A DNA stretch of 60,481 bases from positions 70,983-131,463 of the forward strand of contig NZ_BMYK01000018.1 in the NCBI RefSeq assembly GCF_014652235.1, given 5' to 3'. The stretch is from Pseudorhodoferax aquiterrae. GTDB lineage: Bacteria > Pseudomonadota > Gammaproteobacteria > Burkholderiales > Burkholderiaceae_C. The notes under the pieces are model-generated. The model was not told the DNA's origin and searched no databases. It worked only from the letters and a program-made list of their open reading frames with translations. Below are positions 59,652 to 60,481 of this stretch, in pieces (position 1 is the first letter of the stretch; the number at the start of each line of letters is the position of its first letter). The position numbers and the translations under genes were made by a program.

Positions 59652-60389
59652 ATGTCTTCAGCCGCGTTGCATGCCTTGGAAGCGCTTCCGCCTGCCGGTA
59701 TGGCGGACGACGACGCGGTTTCCATCGCCCAGGAAGCGGCACGCTATGCGGTGCTGCGGCGCATGGGCTCGGCCATCCGGCACCAGATCGCCGGCTCGCT
59801 GCAGCCGGTCAGCATGATCGCCTCGCTCGTGGAGCGGCGCGTGCAGGCGCAGGCGCCCAACCTGGAGGCCCTGCGGCGCAATTGCAGCGAGATGAACACG
59901 CTGGCCCGCTCGGCCAGCAGCGAATGCGTGGCCCTCATGGGCTGGCTGGCCCCGCACGAGGGCGAGCAGGTCGCCCTGAACGAAGGTGTCGCCGATTGCC
60001 TACACCTGTTGACCACGGAGTTGTCGTTCCGCGGTTTCACGGTGTTGGACACGACCCAGGCGCTGGACGCGCGCGTGGCGCGGCTGGGCCTGCGCACGCT
60101 GGTGCCGGCCTGCTTGATGGCGTTGACGGATGCTGCGGCCATGCCCGCCCAGGTGCGCATCGAGGCCGGCGTCGACGGTGCGGTGGTCAACCTCTCGCTG
60201 TCGCTGCAAGCCATGCCCGATGCCGAGGGGCCGGCGCAGCGCGCCAAAGCGTACCGGCCGCTGACATGGGCGGACGTGAAGGCCTTGGCGCAGGCCGAAG
60301 GCGTGCGCCTGCAGCTGGGCCCGCAGACCGTGCGCATGCAGTTCGAGGTGCAGCCGGCCGCGGACGATGCCGACGTGCGCTGGGGCTGA
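59652..60389 (+). CDS. Hypothetical protein, possibly a degenerate histidine-kinase-like phosphotransferase
   Basis: A 245-residue soluble protein from the ATG at 59652. A helix pair at about 25-105 includes AVLRRMGSAIRHQIAGSLQP, in which His sits as in a kinase H-box. The C-terminal half resembles an ATPase-domain scaffold in layout (GFTVLDTTQ, LVPACLMALTDAA where an N-box would be) but has no N-box Asn or G-boxes. This is the layout of ChpT-type phosphotransferases. The comparison is my inference; it may equally be an unrelated family. Confidence 0.6.
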   Translation: MSSAALHALEALPPAGMADDDAVSIAQEAARYAVLRRMGSAIRHQIAGSLQPVSMIASLVERRVQAQAPNLEALRRNCSEMNTLARSASSECVALMGWLAPHEGEQVALNEGVADCLHLLTTELSFRGFTVLDTTQALDARVARLGLRTLVPACLMALTDAAAMPAQVRIEAGVDGAVVNLSLSLQAMPDAEGPAQRAKAYRPLTWADVKALAQAEGVRLQLGPQTVRMQFEVQPAADDADVRWG

Positions 60390-60481
60390 AGTTCGCAGTT
60401 CGCCGCGGCGTGAAAAAGGGGCTCGGTGGAGCAATGCCAGTCAGTTAAGCCCAGGCGAAGCTGATAGCGGCTACAAAGGGA
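60390..60481. other. Terminal 92 bp without a gene
   Basis: No coding frame or convincing promoter is seen before the window ends. Confidence 0.5.

Overview
The window is high-GC, gene-dense DNA that looks like a chromosome segment of a betaproteobacterium, most likely Comamonadaceae. Support comes from the lptF-lptG / pepA-holC and exbB-exbD-lpxK-Trm112-kdsB-adk gene orders, two Bug-type solute receptors, a CysB-like regulator and an FimV-type TPR protein. The genus cannot be fixed by eye. I see no rRNA, tRNA, CRISPR array, insertion sequence or prophage.

Left part (1-24 kb) is mostly core genome. It holds the 3' part of a fimV-like gene, a hydroxyacid dehydrogenase, lexA with two tandem SOS-box-like sites, an asparaginase, and the envelope operon exbB-exbD-lpxK-Trm112-kdsB-adk. 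Then come xseA, sodB, a nitrobindin-like protein, a 52-residue membrane peptide and a Bug receptor. An aminotransferase and a CysB-like regulator follow. lptF-lptG-cbiX stand divergent from pepA-holC, and the block ends with an amino-acid receptor, mnmC, yggX and an EVE-domain gene.

Centre (24-38 kb) is accessory. A bacteriophytochrome kinase, a CheY-like regulator, a REC-PAS-kinase-REC hybrid and a LysR regulator run head to tail; the last three overlap. They are followed on the same strand by an extradiol-type dioxygenase and an FAD monooxygenase. On the other strand lie a YghU-like glutathione transferase, an ankyrin protein, and a compact operon of an astacin-like metalloprotease, an unrecognised 164-residue protein and a caspase-like protease. 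This two-protease operon is the best candidate for an undescribed system.

Right part (38-60 kb) is transport and catabolism. A reverse-strand cluster runs livK, livH, livM, livG, livF, a class III aminotransferase, a GntR regulator, a class II aldolase homologue that lacks its metal-binding histidines, and a 3-hydroxyacyl-CoA dehydrogenase-like enzyme. Two kinds of structured intergenic repeat interrupt it: a pair of about 116 bp elements just after the livK and gntR stop codons, and an inverted pair of about 86 bp palindromic elements between livH and livM. Upstream is a LysR / permuted aconitase / Bug receptor cluster. After that come an MFS and a DMT transporter with overlapping 3' ends, metN-metI-metQ, an FMN reductase, a TetR/MATE pair, a small lipoprotein, dsbB, and a protein that may be a degenerate histidine-kinase-like phosphotransferase.
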